Source: Pleomorphomonas sp.
GTDB taxonomy: Bacteria > Pseudomonadota > Alphaproteobacteria > Rhizobiales > Pleomorphomonadaceae
Assembly: GCA_029976075.1 (NCBI GenBank)
Contig: JARKNW010000157.1
Location: forward strand, 1-63,599
DNA: 63,599 nt
Direction of reading: 5' to 3'
Below are positions 37,891-47,290 of the stretch, piece by piece. The notes under the pieces were generated by a model. The model saw only the letters and a program-made list of their open reading frames with translations, did not search any database and was not told where the DNA came from. The position numbers and the translations under genes are program-made. Positions within the stretch are counted from its first letter, which is position 1, and every line of letters starts with the position of its first letter.

Positions 37891-38997
37891 ATGACAAGGA
37901 CTGGCTTACTGCTTTCAACCACGCTCGCCGCTGCCGTGATTGCCACGCTGCCGGCCCGTGCCGATGCCTTCCTCGACGAGGCCAAGGCGCTCGTTGCCAA
38001 GGCTACGGCTCCGGCTTCCGCCTGGGATGGCCCGACTGCCGGTCCGGCCATCGCCAAGGGCAAGTCGATCATCTACATCGCCTCCGACATGAAGAACGGC
38101 GGCGTGCTCGGTGTGGAAGAGGGCGTGGCGGAAGCCGCAAAGGTGGCTGGCTGGAAGCTCGATGTTCTCGATGGAGCCGGATCGGTGAAGGACCAGCTCG
38201 CCGCCCTGAACCAGGCAATCGCCAAGAAGCCGGATGGCATCGTCATCGGCGGCTGGAACCCCAACGTTGCCAAGATGGCGCTGAAGAAAGCGGTCCAGGA
38301 GAAGATCGCCCTGGTTGGCTGGCACGCTGTGCCCAAGCCCGGTCCGATCCCCGAGTACAATGTGTTCTACAACGTGACGTCCGACAGCGATGACGTCGCC
38401 AAGACGGCGGCCATGTATGCCGTCGCCAAGTCCGAAGGTACCGCCAAGGCCTTGATCTTCACGGACTCGCTCTATCAGATCGCCCTCGACAAGGCGAACG
38501 CCATGAAGGCGGTGATCGAGAAGTGCGCCGGCTGCAAGGTCGTCGAGTTCATCGATACGCCGCTTGCCGATACGTCGAACCGCATGCCGCAGATGACCTT
38601 CTCGCTCATTCAGAAGTATGGCGAGGACTATCAGTATTCCCTCGCCATCAACGACCTCTACTTCGACTTCATGGCCTCCTCGCTGCAGACGGCCGGCAAG
38701 AAGGGCGATGGCGCCCCCTTCAACATCTCGGCGGGTGACGGCTCGGAAAGCGCCTATCAGCGCATCCGCTCCGGCAACCATCAGACGGCGACCGTGCCAG
38801 AGCCGCTGAAGCTGCATGGCTGGCAGATCGTCGACGAGTTCAATCGCGCCTTCGCCGGCGAGAAGCCATCGGGCTATGTCACGCCGGTGCATCTCGTCAC
38901 CAAGGAAAACATCGCTTTCGATGGCGGCGACAAGAACGTCTACGACCCGCAGAACGGCTATCAGGACCATTACAAGGCCATCTGGGGCGTCAAGTAA
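37891..38997 (+). CDS. Periplasmic sugar-binding protein of the ABC importer
   Basis: A 368-residue protein with a signal peptide (about 1-25, ending LPARADA). The Peripla_BP_4 fold typical of ribose-class importers follows, with SVKDQLAALNQAIAKKPDGIVIGG near 93-116 as the recognisable block. It starts 118 bases after the permease gene, a larger gap that may carry a signal for higher expression. It sets the substrate specificity. The local enzymes suggest a C6 sugar acid or its lactone, but no ligand can be read from the sequence. Confidence 0.92.
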   Translation: MTRTGLLLSTTLAAAVIATLPARADAFLDEAKALVAKATAPASAWDGPTAGPAIAKGKSIIYIASDMKNGGVLGVEEGVAEAAKVAGWKLDVLDGAGSVKDQLAALNQAIAKKPDGIVIGGWNPNVAKMALKKAVQEKIALVGWHAVPKPGPIPEYNVFYNVTSDSDDVAKTAAMYAVAKSEGTAKALIFTDSLYQIALDKANAMKAVIEKCAGCKVVEFIDTPLADTSNRMPQMTFSLIQKYGEDYQYSLAINDLYFDFMASSLQTAGKKGDGAPFNISAGDGSESAYQRIRSGNHQTATVPEPLKLHGWQIVDEFNRAFAGEKPSGYVTPVHLVTKENIAFDGGDKNVYDPQNGYQDHYKAIWGVK

Positions 38998-39069
38998 GCT
39001 TAACTGTCACATCCCTCGCGGAGAGTTCTGGCTCACCGCGAGGGATACCTTGCGTCCGGGAAGATCAAC

Positions 39070-39999
39070 ATGTCGGCCTCTCTCTCCTCCACCGGTGGTA
39101 CCCCCGCCGGCCTCACCCGACACGATAGCGTCCTCACATGCCTCGCCTCACCTGCTGTCTGGGCCGAGGGACCGGTCTGGTTGCCGGCCGAAGACGCTGT
39201 GGTTTTCTCGGACGTCAAGGGCAACCGGATGTTCCGTTGGTCGCGCGACGGGAGCGTCACGCTGTTCCGCGACCCATCCAACTTCGCCAACGGCAATGCC
39301 ATTGATCGTCAGGGCCGTCTCGTTTCCTGCGAGCATGGCCGGCGGGGCATCTCGCGCACAGAACCGGATGGTCGCGTTCACATGCTGGTCGACCGCTTTG
39401 ACGGTCGCCGCCTGAATTCGCCGAACGACCTCACGGTCAAGTCGGATGGCAGCATCTGGTTCACCGACCCACCTTACGGCATCACCGGCGATGCCGAGGG
39501 CTTCAAGTCGGAAAGCCAGGTCATCGGTTGCTGGGTCTATCGCTTCGATCCGGCCACCGGCGACGTCGACGTTGTCGCCACCGACGTGCAGCGGCCGAAC
39601 GGCATCGCCTTTTCTCCCGACGAAAGCCGGCTCTATGTCGCCGACATGTCGGTCGTGGACTTTCCCACGAAGGGCCATCGCCATCTTGTCGCTTATGACG
39701 TGATTGACGGTTGTCGGCTGAAGGATCCGCGTGTTCTTGCGATCATCGAACCCGGCATTCCCGATGGCTTCACGGTTGATATCGCTGGCAACATCTATTG
39801 CAGCTTCGAGCGGGGGATCATGATCCTCGCTCCCGATGGCCATCGTCTCGGCGTCATTCCCGTGCCGGAGCGTGTATCGAACTGCACCTTTGGTGGCCCC
39901 GACCAGGACGAACTGTTCATCACGGCAACAACTTCGCTTTATCATATCCGTCTTGCGACGCGCGGCGTGCAATACGACCACCTCTTGGGAGCGCGCTGA
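39070..39999 (+). CDS. SMP-30/gluconolactonase family lactonase
   Basis: A 309-residue six-bladed beta-propeller hydrolase. WAEGPVWLPAEDAVVFSDV holds the first metal-ligand Glu (near 32), RLNSPNDLTVKSDGSIWFTDPPYG the substrate and metal loop with Asn/Asp, and RPNGIAFSPDESRLYVAD the next ligand. Members hydrolyse sugar lactones such as gluconolactone, xylonolactone or L-gulonolactone. There is no signal peptide, so it acts in the cytoplasm. It is not part of enterobacterial yia operons as I know them. Its presence suggests that a lactone enters this pathway. Confidence 0.9.
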   Translation: MSASLSSTGGTPAGLTRHDSVLTCLASPAVWAEGPVWLPAEDAVVFSDVKGNRMFRWSRDGSVTLFRDPSNFANGNAIDRQGRLVSCEHGRRGISRTEPDGRVHMLVDRFDGRRLNSPNDLTVKSDGSIWFTDPPYGITGDAEGFKSESQVIGCWVYRFDPATGDVDVVATDVQRPNGIAFSPDESRLYVADMSVVDFPTKGHRHLVAYDVIDGCRLKDPRVLAIIEPGIPDGFTVDIAGNIYCSFERGIMILAPDGHRLGVIPVPERVSNCTFGGPDQDELFITATTSLYHIRLATRGVQYDHLLGAR

Positions 40000-40001
40000 G
40001 C

Positions 40002-41519
40002 ATGCCGATCTGGTTGGGCATTGACTGCGGCGGCACATTCCTGAAAGCTGGCCTCTATGACGAAACGGGTCGGCTGCTCGGCCTCGCCCGGAGTGGTCTG
40101 CCGGTTCTGTCCGATCAGCCGGGTTGGGCAGAGCGCGACATGGAGGTGCTCTGGCAGGCAACATGCCGGGTCATCGCCGACGTTCTTACGAAAAGCGGGA
40201 TTGCACCGTCGATGATCGGCGGTATCGGCATTTCGGCGCAGGGAAAAGGCCTGTTCCTGCTGGATCGCCAGCAACAGCCGCTCGGTCGTGCCATGCTGTC
40301 GTCCGATCAGCGGGCGCTCGACAAGGTCCGCGCCTGGCAGCGCGAGGGTCTGCCTGAAAAGCTCTACCCGCGTACCTTGCAGACGCTCTGGACAGGCCAT
40401 CCGGTATCGCTTCTTCGCTGGTTGAAGGATGAGAGGCCGGCTGTTTACGATCGCATCGGCACCATCATGATGGCGCACGACTACTTGCGCTTTCGCCTGA
40501 CCGGTGCTCTGGGCGCCGAGATCACCAATATTTCCGAGAGCAATCTCTACGACATGCGCGCCGGTCGTTACGACGCGTCGCTTGCAGGGCTCTGCGGCAT
40601 CGAGGAAGTCATGGCGGCACTTCCCTCGACGGTCGGTTCCGCAGAGATTGTCGGCGAGGTCACTGCAAAGGCGGCAGCCGATACCGGCCTCGTCGCGGGT
40701 ACGCCCGTGGTGGGCGGTCTCTTCGACGTTGTTGCCACCAGTCTTTCCGCTGGCATAGCGGACGAGCGGCGGCTCAATGCCGTGCTCGGCACATGGTCGG
40801 TGGCGACCGGCGTTACCAACCAGGTGGCGGAAGGCTTGCCCATCCCGTTCGTCTATGGCCGGCACGCCGAGGCCGGGCGCTACATTGTCCATGACGCGAG
40901 TCCCACCTCGGCCGCCAACCTCGAATGGCTCGCCGCTCAACTCGCCGACCGCGATTATGCTGCGATGGACAAGGCCGTGGCGGCACTGCCTCCCGCCGCA
41001 AGCGACGTGTTGTTCCTGCCATTCCTCTACGGTTCCAATGCCGGACTCGGCATGAAGGCCGGCTTCTACGGCTTGCAGGCCTTGCATGGCCGTGCCCATC
41101 TGCTTCAGGCGATCTATGAGGGCGTCATATTCAGCTTCCTTCAGCATCTCGATCGGCTGCGCCAACGGTTTCCCGTTGCCGAGACGTTGCGCGTCACCGG
41201 CGGCCCGGCTCGATCGAAGGTGTGGATGCAGATGTTGGCCGACGCCAGCGGTTTGCCGCTGGAACTGCCGGCTGTCGAGGAAACTGGATGCCTTGGCGCC
41301 GCCATGGCAGCAGCGGTTGGCACCGGCACCTATTCCGATTTCCGGGCAGCCATGGCTGCCTTTGAACCTGCGCTCACAAGGGTCGAGCCGGTTCAGTCCC
41401 GGTTTGCACTTTATGCCCGAAAGCGCATCGCCTACCGGGAGTTGATCGCTGCCCTCGCCGGTTATGAAGAACGCCTCGCGAAGCTTCGCGCCACGCCACC
41501 CCAAGGAACCGCCCCATGA
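40002..41519 (+). CDS. lyxK: FGGY-family L-xylulose/3-keto-L-gulonate kinase LyxK
   Basis: A 505-residue FGGY sugar kinase. The N-terminal ATP-site block WLGIDCGGTFLKAGLYDETG, QPGWAERDMEVLW, GIGISAQGKGLFLLD, LQTLWTGHPVSLLRWLKDE and NISESNLYDMRAGRYD agree closely with LyxK (YiaP) of E. coli as I remember it. The C-terminal VTGGPARSKVWMQMLADASGL is the second FGGY motif. It would phosphorylate 3-keto-L-gulonate at O6 to feed SgbH. It begins two bases after the lactonase stop and overlaps sgbH by four. Confidence 0.92.
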   Translation: MPIWLGIDCGGTFLKAGLYDETGRLLGLARSGLPVLSDQPGWAERDMEVLWQATCRVIADVLTKSGIAPSMIGGIGISAQGKGLFLLDRQQQPLGRAMLSSDQRALDKVRAWQREGLPEKLYPRTLQTLWTGHPVSLLRWLKDERPAVYDRIGTIMMAHDYLRFRLTGALGAEITNISESNLYDMRAGRYDASLAGLCGIEEVMAALPSTVGSAEIVGEVTAKAAADTGLVAGTPVVGGLFDVVATSLSAGIADERRLNAVLGTWSVATGVTNQVAEGLPIPFVYGRHAEAGRYIVHDASPTSAANLEWLAAQLADRDYAAMDKAVAALPPAASDVLFLPFLYGSNAGLGMKAGFYGLQALHGRAHLLQAIYEGVIFSFLQHLDRLRQRFPVAETLRVTGGPARSKVWMQMLADASGLPLELPAVEETGCLGAAMAAAVGTGTYSDFRAAMAAFEPALTRVEPVQSRFALYARKRIAYRELIAALAGYEERLAKLRATPPQGTAP

Positions 41520-42169
41520 CCCGCCCCGCCCTGCAAGTCGCCCTCGATTTCACCGAACTGGCTCCGGCGCTTGCCGCTGCCCGTCAGTTGGCCGGCAGCG
41601 TCGATATCCTTGAAGCCGGTACGCTGCTCTGCCTTGCCTGCGGCATGGATTCGGTGCGGGCTCTTCGCCGCGATCATCCCGATCATCTGTTGGTGGCCGA
41701 CTTCAAGGCGGCCGATGCTGGCGAGACCCTGGCCGAGTTGGCCTTCAACGCCGGGGCCAACTGGATGACCGTCGTCTGTGCCGCGCCGCTGCCGACCATG
41801 GAGCGGGCGCTCTCGGTAGCCGAGGCGCGCGGCGGCGATGTGCAGATCGAACTCTTCGGCAACTGGACGCTTGAGGACGCTCGCGCCTGGCGCCGGCTGG
41901 GCATTCGGCAAGCCGTCTTCCATCGCGGTCGTGATGCCCAGGCGGCTGGACAGACCTGGAGCCAGAGTGACCTTGATCAGCTCAAGGCGCTTTCCGACAT
42001 CGGTCTCGAAATGTCGGTGACCGGTGGCATCGCGGCTGCCGATCTGCCGCTGTTCCACGACATTGCCGCCAAGGTGTTCATTGCCGGGCGCGCCCTTTAT
42101 GGGGCGGCTGATCCGGCGGCGGCCGCTGCCGGGTTCCAGCGGGCCATTGCCGACATCTGGGGAGACTGA
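41516..42169 (+). CDS. sgbH: 3-keto-L-gulonate-6-phosphate decarboxylase SgbH
   Basis: A 217-residue member of the orotidine-phosphate decarboxylase suprafamily. The metal and catalytic motif [20 protein letters not shown] has the D-x-K-x-x-D pattern near 60-67. [37 protein letters not shown] and [13 protein letters not shown] blocks match SgbH/UlaD. It converts 3-keto-L-gulonate 6-phosphate to L-xylulose 5-phosphate and CO2. The start overlaps the lyxK stop (ATGA), and sgbU follows after four bases. Confidence 0.94.
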   Translation: MTRPALQVALDFTELAPALAAARQLAGSVDILEAGTLLCLACGMDSVRALRRDHPDHLLVADFKAADAGETLAELAFNAGANWMTVVCAAPLPTMERALSVAEARGGDVQIELFGNWTLEDARAWRRLGIRQAVFHRGRDAQAAGQTWSQSDLDQLKALSDIGLEMSVTGGIAAADLPLFHDIAAKVFIAGRALYGAADPAAAAAGFQRAIADIWGD

Positions 42170-42173
42170 GCAC

Positions 42174-43034
42174 ATGCGCCGTCATCCGCTGGGAATTTAC
42201 GAGAAGGCGCTGCCGCCAGGCCTCTCCTGGGCAGAGCGGCTTGCACTTGCCAAAGCCTGTGGATTCGATTTCGTCGAAATGTCCATCGACGAGAGCGATG
42301 CCCGCCTCGCTCGTCTTGATTGGAGTGCCGAAGAACGTCTTGCCTTGGTGCGTGCGACGATCGAAACCGGCATTTCCGTTCCGTCGATGTGCCTGTCCGG
42401 ACACCGGCGATTTCCCTTTGGCAGCCACGATCCCGTCGTTGTCGAGCGTGCGCGCGACATCATGGAGAGGGCGATCCGCCTGGCTCGCGATTGCGGCATT
42501 CGCACCATTCAGCTTGCCGGATATGACGTCTATTACGAGGAACAGGACGAAGGCACGCTCGCTCGCTTCGAGGCCGGCCTGCAATGGGCCGTGGAGAGAG
42601 CCGCCGCAGCGCAAGTCATGCTCGCCGTCGAGATCATGGATACGCCTTTCATCAATTCGATCAGCAAGTGGAAGGGCTGGGAAGCGCGCATCCGCTCGCC
42701 CTGGTTCACTGTCTATCCCGATGTTGGCAATCTCAGTGCTTGGGGCAACGATGTGGCGGCCGAGCTTCAACTTGGCCTGGACCGCATCGCCGCCATTCAT
42801 CTCAAGGATACCAGGCGGGTGACTGCCGATCATTCCGGTACGTTCCGCGACGTTCCCTTCGGTGAAGGCTGCGTGGATTTCAGCGGCATATTCGGTTGGC
42901 TGAAGGCGCTTGGCTATCGAGGCGCATTTCTCGTGGAGATGTGGACCGAAAAGGCGGACGAGCCGGTGGCCGAGCTTGTCGCCGCCCGACGCTTCATAGA
43001 GGCTCGTATGCGGGATGCCGGGTTCGCGGCCTGA
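42174..43034 (+). CDS. sgbU: L-xylulose-5-phosphate 3-epimerase SgbU
   Basis: A 286-residue AP-endonuclease-2-fold (TIM barrel) epimerase. [79 protein letters not shown] and HLKDT are close to SgbU/UlaE. It makes L-ribulose 5-phosphate. It is the last gene of the operon in the window. The expected next enzyme, SgbE/UlaF 4-epimerase, is absent here. Its 3' end overlaps the convergent DUF429 gene by 41 bases. Confidence 0.94.
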   Translation: MRRHPLGIYEKALPPGLSWAERLALAKACGFDFVEMSIDESDARLARLDWSAEERLALVRATIETGISVPSMCLSGHRRFPFGSHDPVVVERARDIMERAIRLARDCGIRTIQLAGYDVYYEEQDEGTLARFEAGLQWAVERAAAAQVMLAVEIMDTPFINSISKWKGWEARIRSPWFTVYPDVGNLSAWGNDVAAELQLGLDRIAAIHLKDTRRVTADHSGTFRDVPFGEGCVDFSGIFGWLKALGYRGAFLVEMWTEKADEPVAELVAARRFIEARMRDAGFAA

Positions 43035-43833
43035 GTGAGGCCGGGCTGTTTGCGCCCACCGGAACCCACACCGCGGATGCCATGTCGCCGAAGGCCCGCG
43101 CCCGGCCATCGAGTGCCATGGCTCCGGCATGGGCGGCCACGACGGCGTCGAGGCGATCCTCGAACGCCTTGAGGCTACGGCCGCGTGCGTCGACGGGCGG
43201 CAGAGCCAACAAATCCGCGCTGCCGGTGAGAACGCCGTCGAGGGCGGCTACAATGGTCGCCCAGGTGCCGAAAAGGAGCCGTCGCCGCTCGACGAGGGGG
43301 CGCCCGGGCCAATACTTGCCGGTGTTGCCCGCCTTGTAGGGCAAGCGGTAGGTGGCGCCCAAGAGCTCGATCAGTGCCGGATGCGGATAGATTTCGATGC
43401 GGCAGGGGATCCGGATCTCCTGGGTCGCGAGCGGATAACCGGCTGCCGAGAGTGCCGTCTCCAGCGCTCGACCAACCGCGCCGGGGCGGTCGAGCGTTGG
43501 CGAGTGAGTACCGGCGCCCCGGCCCGCATAGGCGCGATTGATGGCGTTGTCAGCCGCTCGACGGGCGATGATCGGCGCATCCATCATCGGCATGTCCACG
43601 GCCACAAGGTCGGGCACCCGTCCGGCAAGCCGCGCCGCAGCACTGACCAATGACATCCGGCCGGATTCCACGTCGTCGCCGGAGAGGGCGATGAACTCCT
43701 CGAAGGAAGCCGCAACCGCAACCAGGCGCCAGACGTCGCCGGCTCGGGCTGCCAGCGCCACGCCGCTCGGATTGGCCGCCGTCCATGCGGCATCGATACC
43801 GAGCACGACCCTCTCAGGTTGGGAAGCCGGCAT
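42994..43833 (-). CDS. DUF429 domain protein
   Basis: A 279-residue protein starting [19 protein letters not shown], an RNase-H-like opening with an Asp, followed by [27 protein letters not shown] and LPYKAGN mid-protein, and a late FGD(M)[13 protein letters not shown] tail, are typical of DUF429 proteins, whose function is unknown. It overlaps sgbU by 41 bases at its 3' end. The gene encoded just before it on the same strand overlaps its start by 20 bases, so those two are probably co-transcribed. Confidence 0.82.
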   Translation of the reverse strand: MPASQPERVVLGIDAAWTAANPSGVALAARAGDVWRLVAVAASFEEFIALSGDDVESGRMSLVSAAARLAGRVPDLVAVDMPMMDAPIIARRAADNAINRAYAGRGAGTHSPTLDRPGAVGRALETALSAAGYPLATQEIRIPCRIEIYPHPALIELLGATYRLPYKAGNTGKYWPGRPLVERRRLLFGTWATIVAALDGVLTGSADLLALPPVDARGRSLKAFEDRLDAVVAAHAGAMALDGRARAFGDMASAVWVPVGANSPASLRPRTRHPAYEPL

Positions 43834-44146
43834 GGTGTCTCGTTGGTCGTGGTGTCCGGCGAGCTCCGGCCAACATCAGAAAGATTCCGGTAATGCCAGC
43901 CACGGCGAGGGTGGGCCAGGCAAGAACCGTGGAGCCCCATTCGGTCCAGGCCGCATCACCGACAAGTGGCTTCAGTATCGCCTCGAGCCGCTCCACGAAG
44001 TCAGGGGCGACGAGGGACAGGCTTCCCGACAGCGGCGTCATCACCACCGCATCGGCCGCAATCGAAGAGATACCGTCGGAAATCAGCGCCACCATGCCAA
44101 TGGCAAACAGCACCAGACCCAACACACGTGCCACAAAGGACAGCAT
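43814..44146 (-). CDS. Small inner-membrane protein, function unknown
   Basis: A 110-residue protein with two hydrophobic segments, one near the N-terminus (FVARVLGLVLFAIGMVALIS) and one near residues 77-98 (STVLAWPTLAVAGITGIFLM), and an Arg-rich end. I chose the ATG at 44146 because GGGAG precedes it and the longer upstream reading is Cys-rich and unlikely. I do not recognise a named family. It overlaps the start of the DUF429 gene by 20 bases. Confidence 0.65.
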   Translation of the reverse strand: MLSFVARVLGLVLFAIGMVALISDGISSIAADAVVMTPLSGSLSLVAPDFVERLEAILKPLVGDAAWTEWGSTVLAWPTLAVAGITGIFLMLAGARRTPRPTRHHAGFPT

Positions 44147-44358
44147 ACGAGGTGCTCCCTCACCCGAACACAAGGAACATCTTGTGGCTTTCGCGGCTTC
44201 CGTGCAACGCCGACAATAAGCATTTGCTGCGAATTTCAAGTTTTTTCGGCCGTCGGTTTCACTTGGGAACCGAGACGGTTATCATCCAAAGATATGCTTG
44301 GAGAGAATCACGCCGGGAGCCACGGTGTCCTCTCTTTGCTCTCTGGGAGCCTCACCTG

Positions 44359-44880
44359 ATGCGCATTCTTGCTACCGCCTCCGTCGTTTCTGTCCTCGCG
44401 CTCGCCGCCTGTAGCAGCTACGCCCCGCCGCCACCGCGCATCGCTCCGTTGGCGCCTCAGCCGGTGAACCCCGTGGCGAGCCAGGCGTTGCCGGCCCCAG
44501 TAGCCCCGGCTATGCCTCAGCCGACGACGGACGTAGCGATGGGACAGCCGACGGCCCCAGCGGTTGCTCCGGCCAATCCTGCCGTCTCGGCTGACGTGCG
44601 CAAAGCCGACCTCATCGGTGGTTGGACGCTGGCCTCCGCCGGCGAGACCTGCCAGCTCTCCATGAATCTCACCACTTGGAGCGGTGGCTACCGCGCCTCG
44701 ACGCGCGGCTGCGTCTCTGATGAGTTGAAGGCGGTTGGGGCTTGGGATGTGGCTGGCAAGGAAATTCTGCTGAAGGATGCTTCGGGCTCCGTGGTCGCTC
44801 GTCTCTACGCAGCGGCGCCCAACCGCTATTCCGGCCAGACCGATGTCAGCAAGCGTGGCATTCAGTTCTTCCGTGGCTGA
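44359..44880 (+). CDS. Omp19-like outer-membrane lipoprotein with AprI/Inh inhibitor domain
   Basis: A 173-residue lipoprotein. The lipobox LAAC puts the modified Cys at 18. A long Pro/Ala-rich linker (about 20-80) leads to a beta-barrel-like domain (about 88-172) with IGGWTLASAGETCQLSM, GGYRASTRGC (a likely disulfide) and GAWDVAGKEILLKD. This is the AprI/Inh protease-inhibitor fold found in Brucella Omp19, which I remember as having the same layout. It probably protects or masks the surface against proteases. zapE begins eight bases after the stop. Confidence 0.82.
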   Translation: MRILATASVVSVLALAACSSYAPPPPRIAPLAPQPVNPVASQALPAPVAPAMPQPTTDVAMGQPTAPAVAPANPAVSADVRKADLIGGWTLASAGETCQLSMNLTTWSGGYRASTRGCVSDELKAVGAWDVAGKEILLKDASGSVVARLYAAAPNRYSGQTDVSKRGIQFFRG

Positions 44881-44888
44881 CAATCGGC

Positions 44889-46037
44889 ATGACGGCTGAT
44901 GCCCCGGCCGGCGAGGTCGCCCTCTGGTTTGACAATGAGGTCGCTGCCGGGCGTCTGACTGCGGATGCTGCTCAACGGCAGGCGGCCTCAGCCTTCGATC
45001 GGCTGCTCAAAAGGCTTGGCGCGCCGCCGCCGCGGCGCCGTCTCCTCGGTCTTATTCCCGTTGGGCCAATCCCGACTGTGCGCGGCCTGTATGTCTGGGG
45101 TGGCGTCGGGCGCGGCAAGACGCTGCTGATGGATCGGTTCCACGCGGCCGCACCGGTCGAGAAAAAGCGACGGCAGCATTTTCATGCCTTTATGGCCGAC
45201 ATGCACGAGGCAATCGCCGTGGCGCGACGGGCCATGGCGGCTGGCGATCCGCGCGACCCGGTCGAGATCGTGGCGCAAGGACTGGCCCAGGACGTGCGGC
45301 TTCTTTGTTTTGACGAGTTCTCAGTCACCGATATTGCCGATGCCATGTTGCTCGGCCGCCTGTTCGGTCGCCTTTTCGAGCTTGGACTGACGCTCGTTGC
45401 CACCTCCAACGTCGCCCCTGATCGGCTTTATTGGGATGGACTCAACAGAGCGAGCTTTCTGCCCTTTGTTGGTCTTCTGAAAGAGCGTTGCGAGATCGTT
45501 CACCTGAAGGATGGGGCTGACCACCGGCTCGAAGGTCTGAAGGCGACACATGTTTATCTTTCTCCACTTGGACCGGTCACGGATGCCGCCGCCGAACGTC
45601 TCTGGCACAGCCTGTCCACTGGTGGCGAGGAAGCCTGCGAGCTCAGGGTCAAGGGGCGGCTTGTCCACGTGCCACGCGCTGCGGGCCGGCGCGCGCGCTT
45701 CACCTTCGGCGAGCTTTGCGACCAGCCGCTCGGTGCCGCCGACTATCGGGCGATTGCCCGTCATTTCGACCTGCTGATGGTGACGGACGTCCCGCGCCTT
45801 GTTGCCGGCGAACGCAATCGCGCCAAGCGATTCATCACATTGATCGACGTGCTCTATGACGCCGGACGAACCTTGGTTCTGACCGCCGATGGTGAGCCGG
45901 TTGACCTCTATCGTGCCATGGAGGGAAACGAAGCCTTCGAGTTTGCGCGTACGGCATCGCGGCTTGTCGAGATGCGGACCGAAGAGTGGCTGCATCGAGC
46001 TGCCGGGTCTATTGACCGGCAATCATCAGCAACATGA
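44889..46037 (+). CDS. zapE: Cell-division ATPase ZapE (AFG1 family)
   Basis: A 382-residue AAA-type ATPase. Walker A is in GLYVWGGVGRGKTLLMDRF (near 60-78), FHAFMADMHEAI follows, Walker B is in LLCFDEFSVTDIADAMLLGRLF and VATSNVAPDRLYWDGLNR is the sensor-1 region. In E. coli ZapE acts on FtsZ at the division ring; the mitochondrial homologue AFG1 assists protein turnover. In rhizobia it is commonly located just before mdh, as here. The ATG at 44889 is the sensible start, and the frame upstream overlaps the lipoprotein. Confidence 0.93.
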   Translation: MTADAPAGEVALWFDNEVAAGRLTADAAQRQAASAFDRLLKRLGAPPPRRRLLGLIPVGPIPTVRGLYVWGGVGRGKTLLMDRFHAAAPVEKKRRQHFHAFMADMHEAIAVARRAMAAGDPRDPVEIVAQGLAQDVRLLCFDEFSVTDIADAMLLGRLFGRLFELGLTLVATSNVAPDRLYWDGLNRASFLPFVGLLKERCEIVHLKDGADHRLEGLKATHVYLSPLGPVTDAAAERLWHSLSTGGEEACELRVKGRLVHVPRAAGRRARFTFGELCDQPLGAADYRAIARHFDLLMVTDVPRLVAGERNRAKRFITLIDVLYDAGRTLVLTADGEPVDLYRAMEGNEAFEFARTASRLVEMRTEEWLHRAAGSIDRQSSAT

Positions 46038-46157
46038 CGTGCACGTCACCTTGGGCGTAAGCAAGTAAGCAAGCAAAGCGGTAGCGTCTTCGTGAAAAGT
46101 TGACTTTCCCCGATAGTCTCGCTTGCACGCGACTCGTGATCATTGTAATTCCATGCC

Positions 46158-46192
46158 GATCGATTTCGATCTAACTAACCTTTACGTAAAGG
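46158..46192 (+). promoter_or_regulatory. Two inverted repeats in the mdh leader
   Basis: GATCGA-TT-TCGATC (46158-46171) and the perfect 14-base palindrome CCTTTACGTAAAGG (46179-46192) lie 7 bases apart, ending 14 bases before the mdh ATG. They may be operator sites for a regulator of the TCA-cycle block. A TTGACT at 46100 could be the -35 box, but no good -10 box follows it. Confidence 0.45.
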
Positions 46193-46203
46193 GAAGGTAA
46201 TAA

Positions 46204-47169
<966 letters not shown>

Positions 47170-47184
47170 TCGTCTGAAAACATG

Positions 47185-47217
47185 GGCCGGGCCGCCAGAC
47201 GGCGACCCGGCCTTTTC
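47185..47217 (+). terminator. Rho-independent terminator after mdh
   Basis: GGCCGGG (47185-47191) pairs with CCCGGCC (47206-47212), with CGCC and GGCG pairing inside, followed by TTTTCGT. The T run is short but the stem is strong. Confidence 0.75.
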
Positions 47218-47290
47218 GTCTCTGGCGAATCCATCCGCATTTTCACTCAGTCCGCCTCTCCTCCTCCACTCCCAAGCCAAGGACTTCCGG

